NCBI RefSeq assembly: GCF_900086585.1
Contig: NZ_FLKM01000008.1
Coordinates: 1,933,652 to 1,997,651 of the forward strand
From: Emergencia timonensis
GTDB taxonomy: Bacteria; Bacillota; Clostridia; Peptostreptococcales; Anaerovoracaceae
Length of the DNA stretch: 64,000 nucleotides
Reading direction: 5' to 3'
The notes below the pieces were generated by a model, which saw nothing but the letters and a program-made list of their open reading frames with translations, was not told the DNA's origin and searched no databases. The position numbers and the translations under genes are program-made. Shown piece after piece: positions 43,830 through 52,667 of the stretch. Within the stretch, counting starts at the first letter, position 1; every line of letters starts with the position of its first letter.

Positions 43830-45304
43830 TGGAAAATCTCCCCGCTCTGATTGTAATCGTGCCGTTGATGGGGGCGGTTCTTTGTCCTATTATCTGCTAT
43901 TTTAATCGAAATATCGGAAAGTGGCTGACCACGTGTGCGATGACGGCATCTCTGATGATGTCCATCATTCAATTAAAACAAATTATAAAAAATGGAGAAA
44001 TCCACTATTGGTTCGGAAACTGGAAACCGCCTTATGGTATCGAGTTTGCGCTGGATTCCCTTAACGGAGTCATCGTCGTGCTGATCTGCATCATGGGCCT
44101 GATCAGCACCATTTACAGTATGCCGTTTTTTGACGGCTTCAGCCGCTTTAAGACGGCCGGCTATTATTCTATCCTGTCTCTGTTGGTCACAGGCCTTCTT
44201 GGCATGTCGTCCACTGGTGACGTTTTTAATCTGTATGTTTTCTTGGAGATTACCTCTTTGTCGGGATATACGCTGATAGCCATGGGAGGAGATAAGGGCG
44301 CGTTATCCGCCTTTCGCTACTTGCTCATCGGAACCATCGGCGCTTCTTTTTATTTGTTAGGCGTTGCTTTTATTTACGGCGAAACAGGTACGCTGAACAT
44401 GGCGGATATGGCTGGCCTGGTAGGGCCGGTTCTCGGGTCTGGAACGACCATGGTCGCCTTGGTATTTTTCGTAGTGGGCTTCGGCATCAAAATGGCTCTG
44501 TTTCCACTTCACGGCTGGCAGCCTGCAGCTTATACCAATGCCCATCCTGGAGCTGCGCCGGTCATAGCAGGCATTATGGGAAAAGTTCCGGCTTATGCTA
44601 TGCTGCGATTTTTCTATTTTGTCTTCAACGCCAATAAGGAATTAGTCGGCGATTTTATGCTGGTAGTCGGTACCATGGCGGCGGCAGGAATGATTTACGG
44701 TTCGGTGAAAGCGCTGCAGCAAAAGGATATGCGCAGCATGCTGGCCTATTCCAGCATCGCCCAGATGGGTTACATCGGCATCGGTATCGCCATGGGGGAT
44801 CTCTACGGTTTGATCGGTGCGGTATTACATATCATCGTCCATTCTTTCATGAAAGGCGGTCTGTTTTTCTGTGTAGGAGCTATCCAATACAAATACGGAG
44901 TGACTCGCCTGGGCCAATTGGGACAGCTGCAGAAAAAGATGCCGATCACAGCGGCCGTGATGGTGCTCTGTTCCCTGTCTATGGTGGGAATACCGCCGCT
45001 TGCGGGCTTTTTCAGCAAATGGGATCTGGCCATCGGGGCTGCCACGGCAGGGGAATATATCTATATTGCCGTGCTCATTGTCAGCAGTTTGCTCAACGCA
45101 ATCTATTTCTTCAGACTGTTTGAACATATCTTTATGGACCCGGAACCGGTCCGTGAAGAGATTCATCCTGAATTGAAGAGGGAGCTGCCTTGGCGTATGA
45201 TGATTCCGATTTCGCTGTGCGGTGTCGGTGTTATCGTGTTAGGCGTCTGTAACGTTTGGTTTGTAAATGTACTTTCGTCAGTAATTATGGGGGTGACGCA
45301 ATGA
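43826..45304 (+). CDS. ND5/MrpD-type proton-translocating subunit 1
   Basis: A 492-residue polytopic subunit of the ND2/4/5-MrpD family: LEITSLSGYTLIAMG with the channel Glu, FGIKMALFPLHGWQPAAYTNA with the channel Lys, DMRSMLAYSSIAQMGYIG and HSFMKGGLFFCVGAI. About fourteen helices. Overlaps mrpC and the next gene by 4 bases each, so all are translated together. Confidence 0.88.
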   Translation: MMENLPALIVIVPLMGAVLCPIICYFNRNIGKWLTTCAMTASLMMSIIQLKQIIKNGEIHYWFGNWKPPYGIEFALDSLNGVIVVLICIMGLISTIYSMPFFDGFSRFKTAGYYSILSLLVTGLLGMSSTGDVFNLYVFLEITSLSGYTLIAMGGDKGALSAFRYLLIGTIGASFYLLGVAFIYGETGTLNMADMAGLVGPVLGSGTTMVALVFFVVGFGIKMALFPLHGWQPAAYTNAHPGAAPVIAGIMGKVPAYAMLRFFYFVFNANKELVGDFMLVVGTMAAAGMIYGSVKALQQKDMRSMLAYSSIAQMGYIGIGIAMGDLYGLIGAVLHIIVHSFMKGGLFFCVGAIQYKYGVTRLGQLGQLQKKMPITAAVMVLCSLSMVGIPPLAGFFSKWDLAIGAATAGEYIYIAVLIVSSLLNAIYFFRLFEHIFMDPEPVREEIHPELKRELPWRMMIPISLCGVGVIVLGVCNVWFVNVLSSVIMGVTQ

Positions 45305-46827
45305 TACAAGAAATCTTAGATTATCGGCCGGTCATTGCAGTCTTTATCTCTATGATTGCAGCAGGGGTGATTCTGCTCAGAGGGAATCGTATCAGTGCAA
45401 ACCGGCGGGAGGCTATTACTTTCGGCGCTGCCGTCATCAAGGCGGTCTGTATCTTTTCTATGGTGCCCCAGGTATTAGCCGGAAATGAATTTGACATCAT
45501 TCTCTTTGAAATCGCCGGCGGTATCAGCCTGGAGTTGAAGGTGGACGGCGCAGGGATGGTCTTCGGCTGTGTCGCTTCGGGCCTTTGGATTCTCACCTCT
45601 GTCTATTCCATCGGCTATATGAGAGGACACAAAGAGAAAAACCAGACGGGATATTTTGCGGCCTTTGCCATGTGTCTCAGCGGCGCCATCGGCATCTGTT
45701 TTGCAGCCAATCTGCTGACCTTTTTTATTTTTTATGAAATTCTCACCGTCGCGACCTATCCTCTGGTCGTTCATTATAGAGACAAAAAAGGCAAATTATC
45801 GGGCAGGAAGTACTTGATCTATACTCTCAGCAGCGGACAGCTGTTCCTGGCCGGCATCGTGTTTTTGTACGTATCGTGTGGCACCTTGGATTTTCAGCCA
45901 GGAGGGTTTGTGGAGCATTCTCTCTCCAAAGGGATGACGGCACTAGCCTTTTTCCTGGTAATTGTGGGCGGAGTCGTCAAAGCCGGGGTTATGCCGCTGC
46001 ACAGCTGGCTGCCTGCAGCCATGGTAGCGCCGACGCCGGTCAGTGCACTGCTTCACGCGGTGGCAGTGGTGAAGGCGGGCGCTTTCTGCGTGATTCGAAT
46101 CGTCGGTTATACTTTTGGGCCTGAGATCTGCCGCTGGAGCGAGGCAACGGATGTCCTGGCTTGGATTGCGGTGTGCACGATATTGCTTTCTTCGCTGATT
46201 GCTATGCAGAAGGATAACCTGAAGGCCAGGCTTGCCTATTCTACGGTAGGGCAGCTTTCTTACATCGTTCTGGGTGTGTGTATTTTGACGCCGGCCAGCA
46301 TGGCGGGCGCTATGTACCATATCGTGGCTCACGCATTTATGAAAATCACCTTGTTCATGTGTGCGGGCGCAATCTTTGTAACCACGCACAAAGCTGAAAT
46401 CAGCGATATGCGGGGAATCGGCAGGCGCATGCCTTTGACCATGGCCGCGTTTACGGTGGCGTCCATTGGAATTGCCGGCATGCCGTTTATGGTCGGTTTT
46501 GTCAGCAAGATGAGCATCATAGAGGGAGCGGCCGAGATCGGCCAGCCGTTTTTCATTGTGACCCTCATGGCCAGCGCACTGCTCAGTCTGACGTATCTGG
46601 TTCCCGTGTGCTACATTGCATTTTCGAAGCGAAACATCAATGCCGATTTTCTAGATTACCCTGCAGGCACGGTGTTGGAGGGCGAAGCCAACAAAGCGAT
46701 GCTGATACCGCTGCTCTTGACAGCGTGTATTTCAATCTTATTGGGAATTATGCCTAACGCCGGCCCCCATCTGCTGCAGTTGGCAGAAATGGCCGCCCAG
46801 TCGATCTTTCAAGGGGGTGGAATGTAA
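45301..46827 (+). CDS. ND5/MrpD-type proton-translocating subunit 2
   Basis: A 508-residue second ND5-like subunit: FFIFYEILTVATYPLV, GVVKAGVMPLHSWLPAAMVAPTPVSALLHAV, KARLAYSTVGQLSYIVLG and HAFMKITLFMCAGAI. More like MbhH/complex I ND5 members in the SALLHAV segment than the first copy. The ATG at 45301 overlaps the previous stop; longer frames upstream are rejected. Confidence 0.87.
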   Translation: MIQEILDYRPVIAVFISMIAAGVILLRGNRISANRREAITFGAAVIKAVCIFSMVPQVLAGNEFDIILFEIAGGISLELKVDGAGMVFGCVASGLWILTSVYSIGYMRGHKEKNQTGYFAAFAMCLSGAIGICFAANLLTFFIFYEILTVATYPLVVHYRDKKGKLSGRKYLIYTLSSGQLFLAGIVFLYVSCGTLDFQPGGFVEHSLSKGMTALAFFLVIVGGVVKAGVMPLHSWLPAAMVAPTPVSALLHAVAVVKAGAFCVIRIVGYTFGPEICRWSEATDVLAWIAVCTILLSSLIAMQKDNLKARLAYSTVGQLSYIVLGVCILTPASMAGAMYHIVAHAFMKITLFMCAGAIFVTTHKAEISDMRGIGRRMPLTMAAFTVASIGIAGMPFMVGFVSKMSIIEGAAEIGQPFFIVTLMASALLSLTYLVPVCYIAFSKRNINADFLDYPAGTVLEGEANKAMLIPLLLTACISILLGIMPNAGPHLLQLAEMAAQSIFQGGGM

Positions 46828-46989
46828 ATGATGCTGATGTTTATCAAATATGCTGCCATCGGCTTTGGCTCTGGATTTATACTGATTGTCCTGTCAAAAG
46901 TGATTCTGGCTGCCATTTTGCAGAGAAAACCGGATTACTATGACGACCAATACGACCAATTTGATCAGGGAGGTGAAGAGAATGGCTGA
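46828..46989 (+). CDS. 53-residue single-helix membrane protein in the Mrp cluster
   Basis: Small ORF directly after the second ND5-like gene, one base past its stop: MMLMFIKYAAIGFGSGFILI begins a single membrane helix, followed by a Tyr/Asp-rich acidic tail with the DYYDDQYDQFDQGGEE segment. AAGGGGGTGG precedes it and it overlaps the next gene by 8 bases, the arrangement of a real co-translated subunit. No family recognised; probably an accessory subunit of the antiporter. Confidence 0.65.
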   Translation: MMLMFIKYAAIGFGSGFILIVLSKVILAAILQRKPDYYDDQYDQFDQGGEENG

Positions 46990-48706
46990 TTTTCATCCAG
47001 GACTGATTTTGATTGTGACAGGTCTTCTCGCTCTCATCCTGCCTGAGCAGATTAGAAAATGGGCAGCGGCGGCAGGACCTTTTGTCGCGCTTGCCGTTAT
47101 GATTGGTCTGGACGGTGATGCGTCTTTGACTTATCGCTTTACCCAGTCCATCACCATGGATCTATTGCACGTAGATACCCTGGCCTGGGCGTTTGGGATG
47201 ATATTCTGCGTCATCGCCTGTATTGCGGGCATCTACTCTTTTGACGCAAAAGACGGCCGGGAAAAGTGTGCCTCTCTCATCTATGCGGGAAGCAGTATTG
47301 CCGTAGTCCTTGCAGGGGATTGGATTTCTCTGATCTGCTTTTGGGAAGTCATGGCCGTTTCTTCCACCTATTTGGTGTGGGCTGGCAGAACCCACAGGGC
47401 GAGAAGAGCCTCTTACCGCTATCTGGCCATGCATTTCTTTGGCGGCAATATGCTCCTCGGCGGTGCCATCGCAATCTGTGTACAGAACGGTTGGCAGATA
47501 GAGATGCTGACCGGCGGCAGCGGCTGGGCTTATTGGTTTGTCTTTATCGGTCTGGCGGTCAATGGGGCGATACCGCCCCTCCATACATGGGCGCCGGATG
47601 CTTATCCGGAAGCGACTTCCGCAGGTACAGTATATATGGGCTCTTTTACTACAAAGGTCGCTATCTACGCGCTGATCAGGCTCTTTGCAGGAACCGAGTG
47701 GCTGGTCTTTGCAGGAGCAGTCATGGCAGTCTTCGCCGCCTGTATGGCTTTGATGGAGAACGATATCAAAAGGCTTCTGTCTTATCACATCGTCAGTCAG
47801 TTGGGCATGATGGTAGCGGCTCTGGGCACTGGCAGTGCTGCTGGTATTGACGGAGCCACACTGCACGCTATTTTTAATATCTTATATAAGGGCGTGCTGC
47901 TCATGGGGGCAGGCGCGATCGTTTATGCGACTGGAACGAGGAAGATCAGCGAACTGGGAGGCCTCTATAAAAGAATGCCTCTTGTGACTGCTTGCTTTTT
48001 CATCGCGTCTCTATCCATTGCAGGAGTCCCATTCTTCAGCGGCTTTGCCAGTAAAGCGCTGATTACAGAAGCGCTTCATGAGGGACACTTTACCATTGCT
48101 TACTGGCTGGTAACTCTGGCCGGTGTCGGAACGTGGCTTTCAATTACCCTGAAGATCAATTATTTTGTCTTTTTCAGAAAGACGAAAGCAGAGATGGCTG
48201 TGAAGCCTGTGCCAGTCTATATGAAGGCGGCGATGGTTATGGGAACCCTGCTCTGCATTGTGACTGGCTTGTTCCCGTCGTATTGTTATGAGCTGATGCC
48301 AAACGCGACCATGGCGCATCCTTTCAGTGCGGAACACATTGTGGAATATGTCGCGCTTTTCATCGGCGCAACGATTCCATTTGCCCGCTATATCAAGAAG
48401 ATGGAGCCCCACGATGTGATTACCTTGGACTTCGATTGGATTTACCGGATTACACTGGTTGAATTTCTATCGGGTCTATCCAAATGGGTCTATCGCATCT
48501 TCTCCAGGTTTGAACACACTTACTACAACTTTGAAAGGATCATCAAAACGATTCTGCGCAATCCGAGCAAAGTGTTCAGCGGGCTGGAACTGGATGAGGC
48601 CAATGCAGAGGAGTATTTTGAAGAACAGCGCCCGGTGGGCGAGTTCATGCAGACCTTTATCGTTTTCTGTGTCATCGCCTTCTTGGTATTGCTGATTATA
48701 GAATGA
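46982..48706 (+). CDS. ND5-like subunit 3 of the Mrp-type complex
   Basis: A 574-residue third ND5-like subunit: CFWEVMAVSSTYLVWAG, GAIPPLHTWAPDAYPEATSAGTVYMGSFTTKVAIYAL, DIKRLLSYHIVSQLGMM and NILYKGVLLMGAGAI, with a long C-terminal extension (residues about 460-574) carrying an amphipathic stretch and a last membrane helix. It starts at ATG 46982 after GGGAGGTGAAGAG. Last gene of the cluster; a strong terminator follows. Confidence 0.86.
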   Translation: MADFHPGLILIVTGLLALILPEQIRKWAAAAGPFVALAVMIGLDGDASLTYRFTQSITMDLLHVDTLAWAFGMIFCVIACIAGIYSFDAKDGREKCASLIYAGSSIAVVLAGDWISLICFWEVMAVSSTYLVWAGRTHRARRASYRYLAMHFFGGNMLLGGAIAICVQNGWQIEMLTGGSGWAYWFVFIGLAVNGAIPPLHTWAPDAYPEATSAGTVYMGSFTTKVAIYALIRLFAGTEWLVFAGAVMAVFAACMALMENDIKRLLSYHIVSQLGMMVAALGTGSAAGIDGATLHAIFNILYKGVLLMGAGAIVYATGTRKISELGGLYKRMPLVTACFFIASLSIAGVPFFSGFASKALITEALHEGHFTIAYWLVTLAGVGTWLSITLKINYFVFFRKTKAEMAVKPVPVYMKAAMVMGTLLCIVTGLFPSYCYELMPNATMAHPFSAEHIVEYVALFIGATIPFARYIKKMEPHDVITLDFDWIYRITLVEFLSGLSKWVYRIFSRFEHTYYNFERIIKTILRNPSKVFSGLELDEANAEEYFEEQRPVGEFMQTFIVFCVIAFLVLLIIE

Positions 48707-48732
48707 CAAATGTTATCGATATCCCTTTTTAT

Positions 48733-48775
48733 CGCCCCAGGCGGCCATCTGTTTCATGCCGCCTGGGGCGTTTTA
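48733..48775 (+). terminator. Terminator of the Mrp-type cluster
   Basis: 13-bp perfect stem CGCCCCAGGCGGC (48733-48745) and GCCGCCTGGGGCG (48758-48770), then TTTTAT. Confidence 0.93.
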
Positions 48776-48901
48776 TGTTCCAATCTGAGTTGCAGGTAAT
48801 CGTCTTGACTGGCGGTTCGCCTGAAGTCAGGCCTGTGGGCAGCAAAAATGACCAGGTCATTTTAAAGAGCGAGACGGATTGCAGTCTATGAGACGCATAG
48901 G

Positions 48902-49072
48902 ATGATCCGCAAGAGAACTTTCAAATTTCTAAGTAATTTCTCAATCCCGAAACCCCTTGGAAAAACAAAAGCAATTCAAATTGTTCCGCATTATGAAACC
49001 GAAGGTTCTCATTATAGAACGAGCGATATTGACGCGCAGAAAATTCTGAATTATGATACAGCCATAAGATAA
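48902..49072 (+). CDS. Doubtful small ORF (56 residues)
   Basis: ATG to TAA frame with a hydrophilic product containing KAIQIVPHYETEGSHYRTSD. It has no convincing ribosome site and no recognised family. Composition looks protein-like, so it may be a small protein or the remnant of a larger gene; chance is also possible. Confidence 0.25.
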   Translation: MIRKRTFKFLSNFSIPKPLGKTKAIQIVPHYETEGSHYRTSDIDAQKILNYDTAIR

Positions 49073-49143
49073 CTTGAATGGTTCGACCAGCGTCTGGCCG
49101 CTCGCTGACGCCTATGGGTCGATAAGGATGGAGGTAAGGTGAG

Positions 49144-50307
49144 ATGTTAAAAGCACAGACAGGAACAAGTACAAATGGGAATGCGGCATTGGCTGCAAAA
49201 GAGGCTGTACAGAAAGTAAAAGAGGTAGGGAATGCGAAAATGGCATTCGTATACAGCGGGGTACAGTATGACCAGAAGGCTATGCTGGATGCCATTGCTG
49301 CAGAACTTCCAGGCGTACCTCTGGTAGGAAACACATCCTTTACCGGCGTGATCACCCAGGAGGGTTTTGTCTCCGGTGACGAAGGCTTTGTCGGCGTTAT
49401 GGCTATGGGAGACGAGGATATGACCGTCGGCGTTTATGGCATGGCAAAAGAGGGCACGGCCAGAGAAACCGGAAAGAAGGTTGCAGAAGAAGCTTTGAAG
49501 AGAGCCGGAAAGACCACTGCACCGGACTACTTCTACATGACAGCGCCTCCGGGAGAAGAGGAATTCTACCTCAAAGGCATCACGGAGGTTATCGGCAGAG
49601 TGCCGTTCTTTGGCGGAAGCGCGGCAGATAACGCCATCGCAGGGGAATGGCTGCTCTATACGGACGAAATGGTTACGGCAGACGGCGTGGCAGTCGCCTT
49701 CTTCTACACGGGCAAAGGCTTTGCCAACGAATATACAGGGGCATACAAAGAGACTGACAAAGTCGGCATCATTACCAAAGTCGTCGACAACAGGACTTTG
49801 GCAGAGATCGACGGCGTGCCCGCACTGAAGAAGTATCAGGAGTGGACCGGTGCCTCTGACGAGGACGTGGCAGGCGGCAACCTGCTGGCATACGCCATCA
49901 CAGCGCCTCTGGGCGTCAAAGACCCGCTGGGCGACGTAGTGGCGATCAGGCATCCGATGAACGGCAACGACGATGGCTCCATGGCCATCGGCAACAACCT
50001 GGCAGAACACACAGCTGTGATTTTGATGGAAGGCTCCGTAGATGAACTGATTCAATCCACAGGAGAGACTTTGGACGCTTTGAAAGCAAAACTGGGAGAA
50101 GGGCCGGCGGCATTCCACCTGGTACACTGCGGTGGCAGAAGGGCAGGCATCGGAGATCGCATTGACGAGGTGGCAAAGGCGCTGAAGGAAGCTTCTGGCG
50201 GCGTACCGTTCATGACAGAATTCACCTTTGGCGAATATGGATATGAAGACGACAGCAAGAACACCTGCGGCGGTCTGATGTTATCCTTCACAGCATTTGG
50301 AAAATAG
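49144..50307 (+). CDS. FIST-domain sensory protein
   Basis: A 387-residue cytoplasmic protein with FIST_N (residues about 25-225: KMAFVYSGVQYDQKAMLDAI, GVPLVGNTSFTGVI, FFGGSAADNAI) and FIST_C (about 230-365, ending AFHLVHCGGRRAGIG and PFMTEFTFGEYG). FIST domains bind small ligands, thought to be amino acids, usually in signalling proteins; this one has no output domain. It lies 16 bases before an aldehyde dehydrogenase gene and may sense its substrate. Ends in TAG. Confidence 0.85.
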   Translation: MLKAQTGTSTNGNAALAAKEAVQKVKEVGNAKMAFVYSGVQYDQKAMLDAIAAELPGVPLVGNTSFTGVITQEGFVSGDEGFVGVMAMGDEDMTVGVYGMAKEGTARETGKKVAEEALKRAGKTTAPDYFYMTAPPGEEEFYLKGITEVIGRVPFFGGSAADNAIAGEWLLYTDEMVTADGVAVAFFYTGKGFANEYTGAYKETDKVGIITKVVDNRTLAEIDGVPALKKYQEWTGASDEDVAGGNLLAYAITAPLGVKDPLGDVVAIRHPMNGNDDGSMAIGNNLAEHTAVILMEGSVDELIQSTGETLDALKAKLGEGPAAFHLVHCGGRRAGIGDRIDEVAKALKEASGGVPFMTEFTFGEYGYEDDSKNTCGGLMLSFTAFGK

Positions 50308-50323
50308 AAAGGGGATCTTACAT

Positions 50324-51754
50324 ATGAAAATGATAATCAACGGAAAAAAAGTAGATAGTGAAAGCGGACTGACCTTTGATGTGCTCAATCCGGCTACAGG
50401 CGAAGTGATAGAATCCGTGCCAAAGGCGACGGAAAAGGACGTCAAAGCGGCCATCGACGCGGCAGTAGACGGACAGAAGGTCTGGGCAGAGGTTCCGGTA
50501 TGGAAACGGGCAGAGGTATTATACAAGTTCCTGGACATCGTGGACGCCAACAAAGAAGAACTGGCGCAGACCCTGTGTGCAGAAAACGGCAAGCCGATTG
50601 TAGAAGCGAGAGCGGAAATCGGCAACATCAAAATCGGATTCTCCGGATTCATCGAACACGCGAAGCATTATTACGGAAGCATCATTCCACAAGGACAGGA
50701 GCAGGGGCAGGATGCAAACCTGCAGCTGGTGACGAGAGAACCCATCGGCGTAGTGGCCTGCATCATACCGTTTAACTTCCCATGCGATCTCTACGATCAA
50801 AAGGTTGCACCGGCTCTGATGATGGGCAACGCCGCCATCGTCCTTCCTTCTTCGGATAATCCGCTGACTTTGATGAAGCTGACGGAGATGTTGGTAGAAG
50901 CTGGTGTGCCAAACGGCGTCATCCAGTGCCTGACAGCGCCGGGCAGTGTCAAGTCCACGGCAGTAACTGATCCGAGGGTACACCTGGTCACTTTGACTGG
51001 CAGCACGGAAGTAGGTATCGACACGGCAAAGCTGGCGGCAGCGAACCTGACCCACACGGCTCTGGAGCTTGGCGGCAACGACGCCTTCATCGTACTGGAG
51101 GACGGCGATGTGGATCTGGCCGTAGAAGAGATGATCTGGGGCCGCATGTACAATACAGGACAGGTGTGCTGCGCAAGCAAGCGGTTCCTGGTACACAATT
51201 CGCTGAAAGAGGAATTTGCGCAGAAGGCTGTAGAGCGGATCAAGCAGTTGAAGGTGAGCATGCCGTCAGATGAAAGCAGCCAGGTAGGCTGCCTGATCAG
51301 TGAAAAGGCCGCCATCAAGGTGGAAAAAGAAGTGGAAAAGACCGTGGAACAGGGCGGCAAGATTGTCCTCGGCGGTAAGCGTAACGGCGCTTTCTATGAA
51401 CCGACTGTCATCGTAGACGTGCCGAAGACTGCAGACGTTGCCGTCGATATGGAAATCTTCGGACCAGTGGTTCCGATCATCGGCTTTGACACCGATGAAG
51501 AGGCAATCGAGATCGCCAACAAGTCCATCTTCGGACTGTCCAGCTGTGTGTTCTCAAGAGACCAGAAGAGAGCCTTTAAGGTTGCTTCCAAGATGGAGGC
51601 AGGCGGAGCCGTCATCAACGGCGCCAGCTTCTTCAGAGCTTTCGAGATGCCGTTCGGCGGCTGGAAGCACAGCGGCATTGGAACGGAGGGCGTATTCTCC
51701 ACCTTTGACGAGATGACCTTGTCCAAGACCATCGTGCTGAAGAATATATTATAG
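50324..51754 (+). CDS. NAD(P)-dependent aldehyde dehydrogenase
   Basis: A 476-residue aldehyde dehydrogenase, the usual length. Cofactor and active-site motifs: VVACIIPFNFPCDLY, TLTGSTEVGIDTAKLAA, catalytic Glu in LELGGNDAF and nucleophile Cys282 in NTGQVCCASKRF, then EIFGPVVPI. It resembles succinate-semialdehyde/lactaldehyde-type enzymes. Substrate not deducible. Start ATG 50324 after AAAGGGGATC; likely co-transcribed with the FIST gene. Ends in TAG and is followed by a terminator. Confidence 0.9.
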   Translation: MKMIINGKKVDSESGLTFDVLNPATGEVIESVPKATEKDVKAAIDAAVDGQKVWAEVPVWKRAEVLYKFLDIVDANKEELAQTLCAENGKPIVEARAEIGNIKIGFSGFIEHAKHYYGSIIPQGQEQGQDANLQLVTREPIGVVACIIPFNFPCDLYDQKVAPALMMGNAAIVLPSSDNPLTLMKLTEMLVEAGVPNGVIQCLTAPGSVKSTAVTDPRVHLVTLTGSTEVGIDTAKLAAANLTHTALELGGNDAFIVLEDGDVDLAVEEMIWGRMYNTGQVCCASKRFLVHNSLKEEFAQKAVERIKQLKVSMPSDESSQVGCLISEKAAIKVEKEVEKTVEQGGKIVLGGKRNGAFYEPTVIVDVPKTADVAVDMEIFGPVVPIIGFDTDEEAIEIANKSIFGLSSCVFSRDQKRAFKVASKMEAGGAVINGASFFRAFEMPFGGWKHSGIGTEGVFSTFDEMTLSKTIVLKNIL

Positions 51755-51775
51755 ATAGAGAAATAGGGCAAAGAG

Positions 51776-51801
51776 GGGACCGCAGATTGGCGGTCCCTTT
51801 T
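51776..51801 (+). terminator. Terminator after aldehyde dehydrogenase
   Basis: GGGACCGC (51776-51783) pairs with GCGGTCCC (51790-51797), then TTTTG. Confidence 0.88.
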
Positions 51802-51879
51802 GTGATTGGTCTCCGTTTTTTTACAGAACTGATGTATAGACAATTGTTTTAACCTCTATTGCCACGAAAAAATGCAAAA

Positions 51880-52016
51880 ACGCCTAAAAAATCTGTGGAC
51901 TGCAAAGGGAGTGTCCATGCAGCGACGGCTGTAACCGTTGAAACTTCGTCGTGCCCATTGACCAGACTGACGTTGGGCAGCCTAAGGGATCAAGATGTTT
52001 AGGCGTATTTGGTCTT
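51880..52016 (+). ncRNA. Candidate structured RNA, three hairpins on a closing stem
   Basis: Closing stem ACGCCTAAA (51880-51888) and TTTAGGCGT (51998-52006) encloses three hairpins: TGGAC/GTCCA (51896-51917, extended by CTG/CAG), CGACG/CGTCG (51923-51951) and TGCCCA/TGGGCA (51952-51979). A T-run follows (TTTGGTCTTTTTT), as at the end of a stand-alone RNA. I could not match it to a known riboswitch, 6S, SRP or RNase P RNA. Strand is inferred from the T-run. Confidence 0.55.
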
Positions 52017-52088
52017 TTTTGGCGAAATGACGGGTAAAACCTATCATGACATCGATGAAGATATGAATCGAAAAGCTGGGATTTTTGT

Positions 52089-52541
52089 CACGGCAAACGC
52101 ATGTAAAAAACATACAAGATAAATACCGTTCAGCTTTCATGGGTCTGCCGTGATTGCGCTCTCTCCCCGCTGTCTGTTAAAAAGCTTCCCTGGACAAAAC
52201 GCTGGATGCCGGTGCAGATAAATGCGCATAAATCAGGTAATCTGCCATAAATGCTTGTTTTTTGATCAGTTTAGGCACTTTTTTGAAAAATTAAATCCTG
52301 TTTTTGTTAAATTAACCATAAAATATAAAAATACAAATAGCTAGTACTATATATAATAGAAATATTTTGTATTAAAACATGTTTTCAAGCTTAATCCAGT
52401 CAAATTCGAGCTATTTTGTACCCGGAAGAGATTGCTGAAAGCTGAAATCTGCCATAAATGCACTTAAAATTGCTCGTTTCCGGCACTTTTGCCGGATTTA
52501 AGCGAAGGGGGTATATTTTAGGGCTTCATGCGTTTGCCGTG
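52089..52541. repeat. 15-bp inverted repeat with alternative partner
   Basis: CACGGCAAACGCATG at 52089-52103 and its exact complement at 52527-52541. The left arm can also form a local hairpin, TCACGGCA (52088-52095) with TGCCGTGA (52146-52153), so two exclusive pairings are possible. Confidence 0.7.
52239..52495 (+). repeat. Imperfect direct repeat of about 48 nt
   Basis: Copies start at 52239 and 52446. Both begin AATCTGCCATAAATGC (16 identical bases) and end with GTTT..GGCACTTTT after a more variable middle. Further ATAAATGC-like octamers lie just before the first copy. Confidence 0.65.
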
Positions 52542-52667
52542 GGATTTTAGTTTAGTCCCCTTGATTTTTTTTCTGCGCAGTGGTAAAATATTTCATATTG
52601 TATACTATACAAAATAAGCAGCCGCCTGGCTGTTTATTTTTCGTGTTTTACGAGAGGTGCTTTAGAA

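Larger units (their letters stand above)
48707..49143. other. 437-base intergenic region before the FIST gene
   Basis: After the terminator it holds a 9-bp hairpin AAAATGACC/GGTCATTTT at 48845-48863, a small ORF at 48902-49072, and a leader hairpin with TCGACC and GGTCGA outer arms and GCGTC/GACGC inner arms at about 49083-49120. The ribosome site GGAGGTAAGGTGAG precedes the FIST gene. Confidence 0.6.
51755..52667. other. 913-base gene-free region with RNA-like structure and repeats
   Basis: No ORF of family quality on either strand. After the terminator it contains a branched RNA-like element (51880-52016), a 15-bp inverted repeat 423 bases apart, an imperfect direct repeat of about 48 nt, a GGC/GCC hairpin at 52481-52496 and an AT-rich core around 52290-52400. 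The MATE leader with the hairpin AGCCGCCTGGCT-like stem closes it. Confidence 0.65.
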
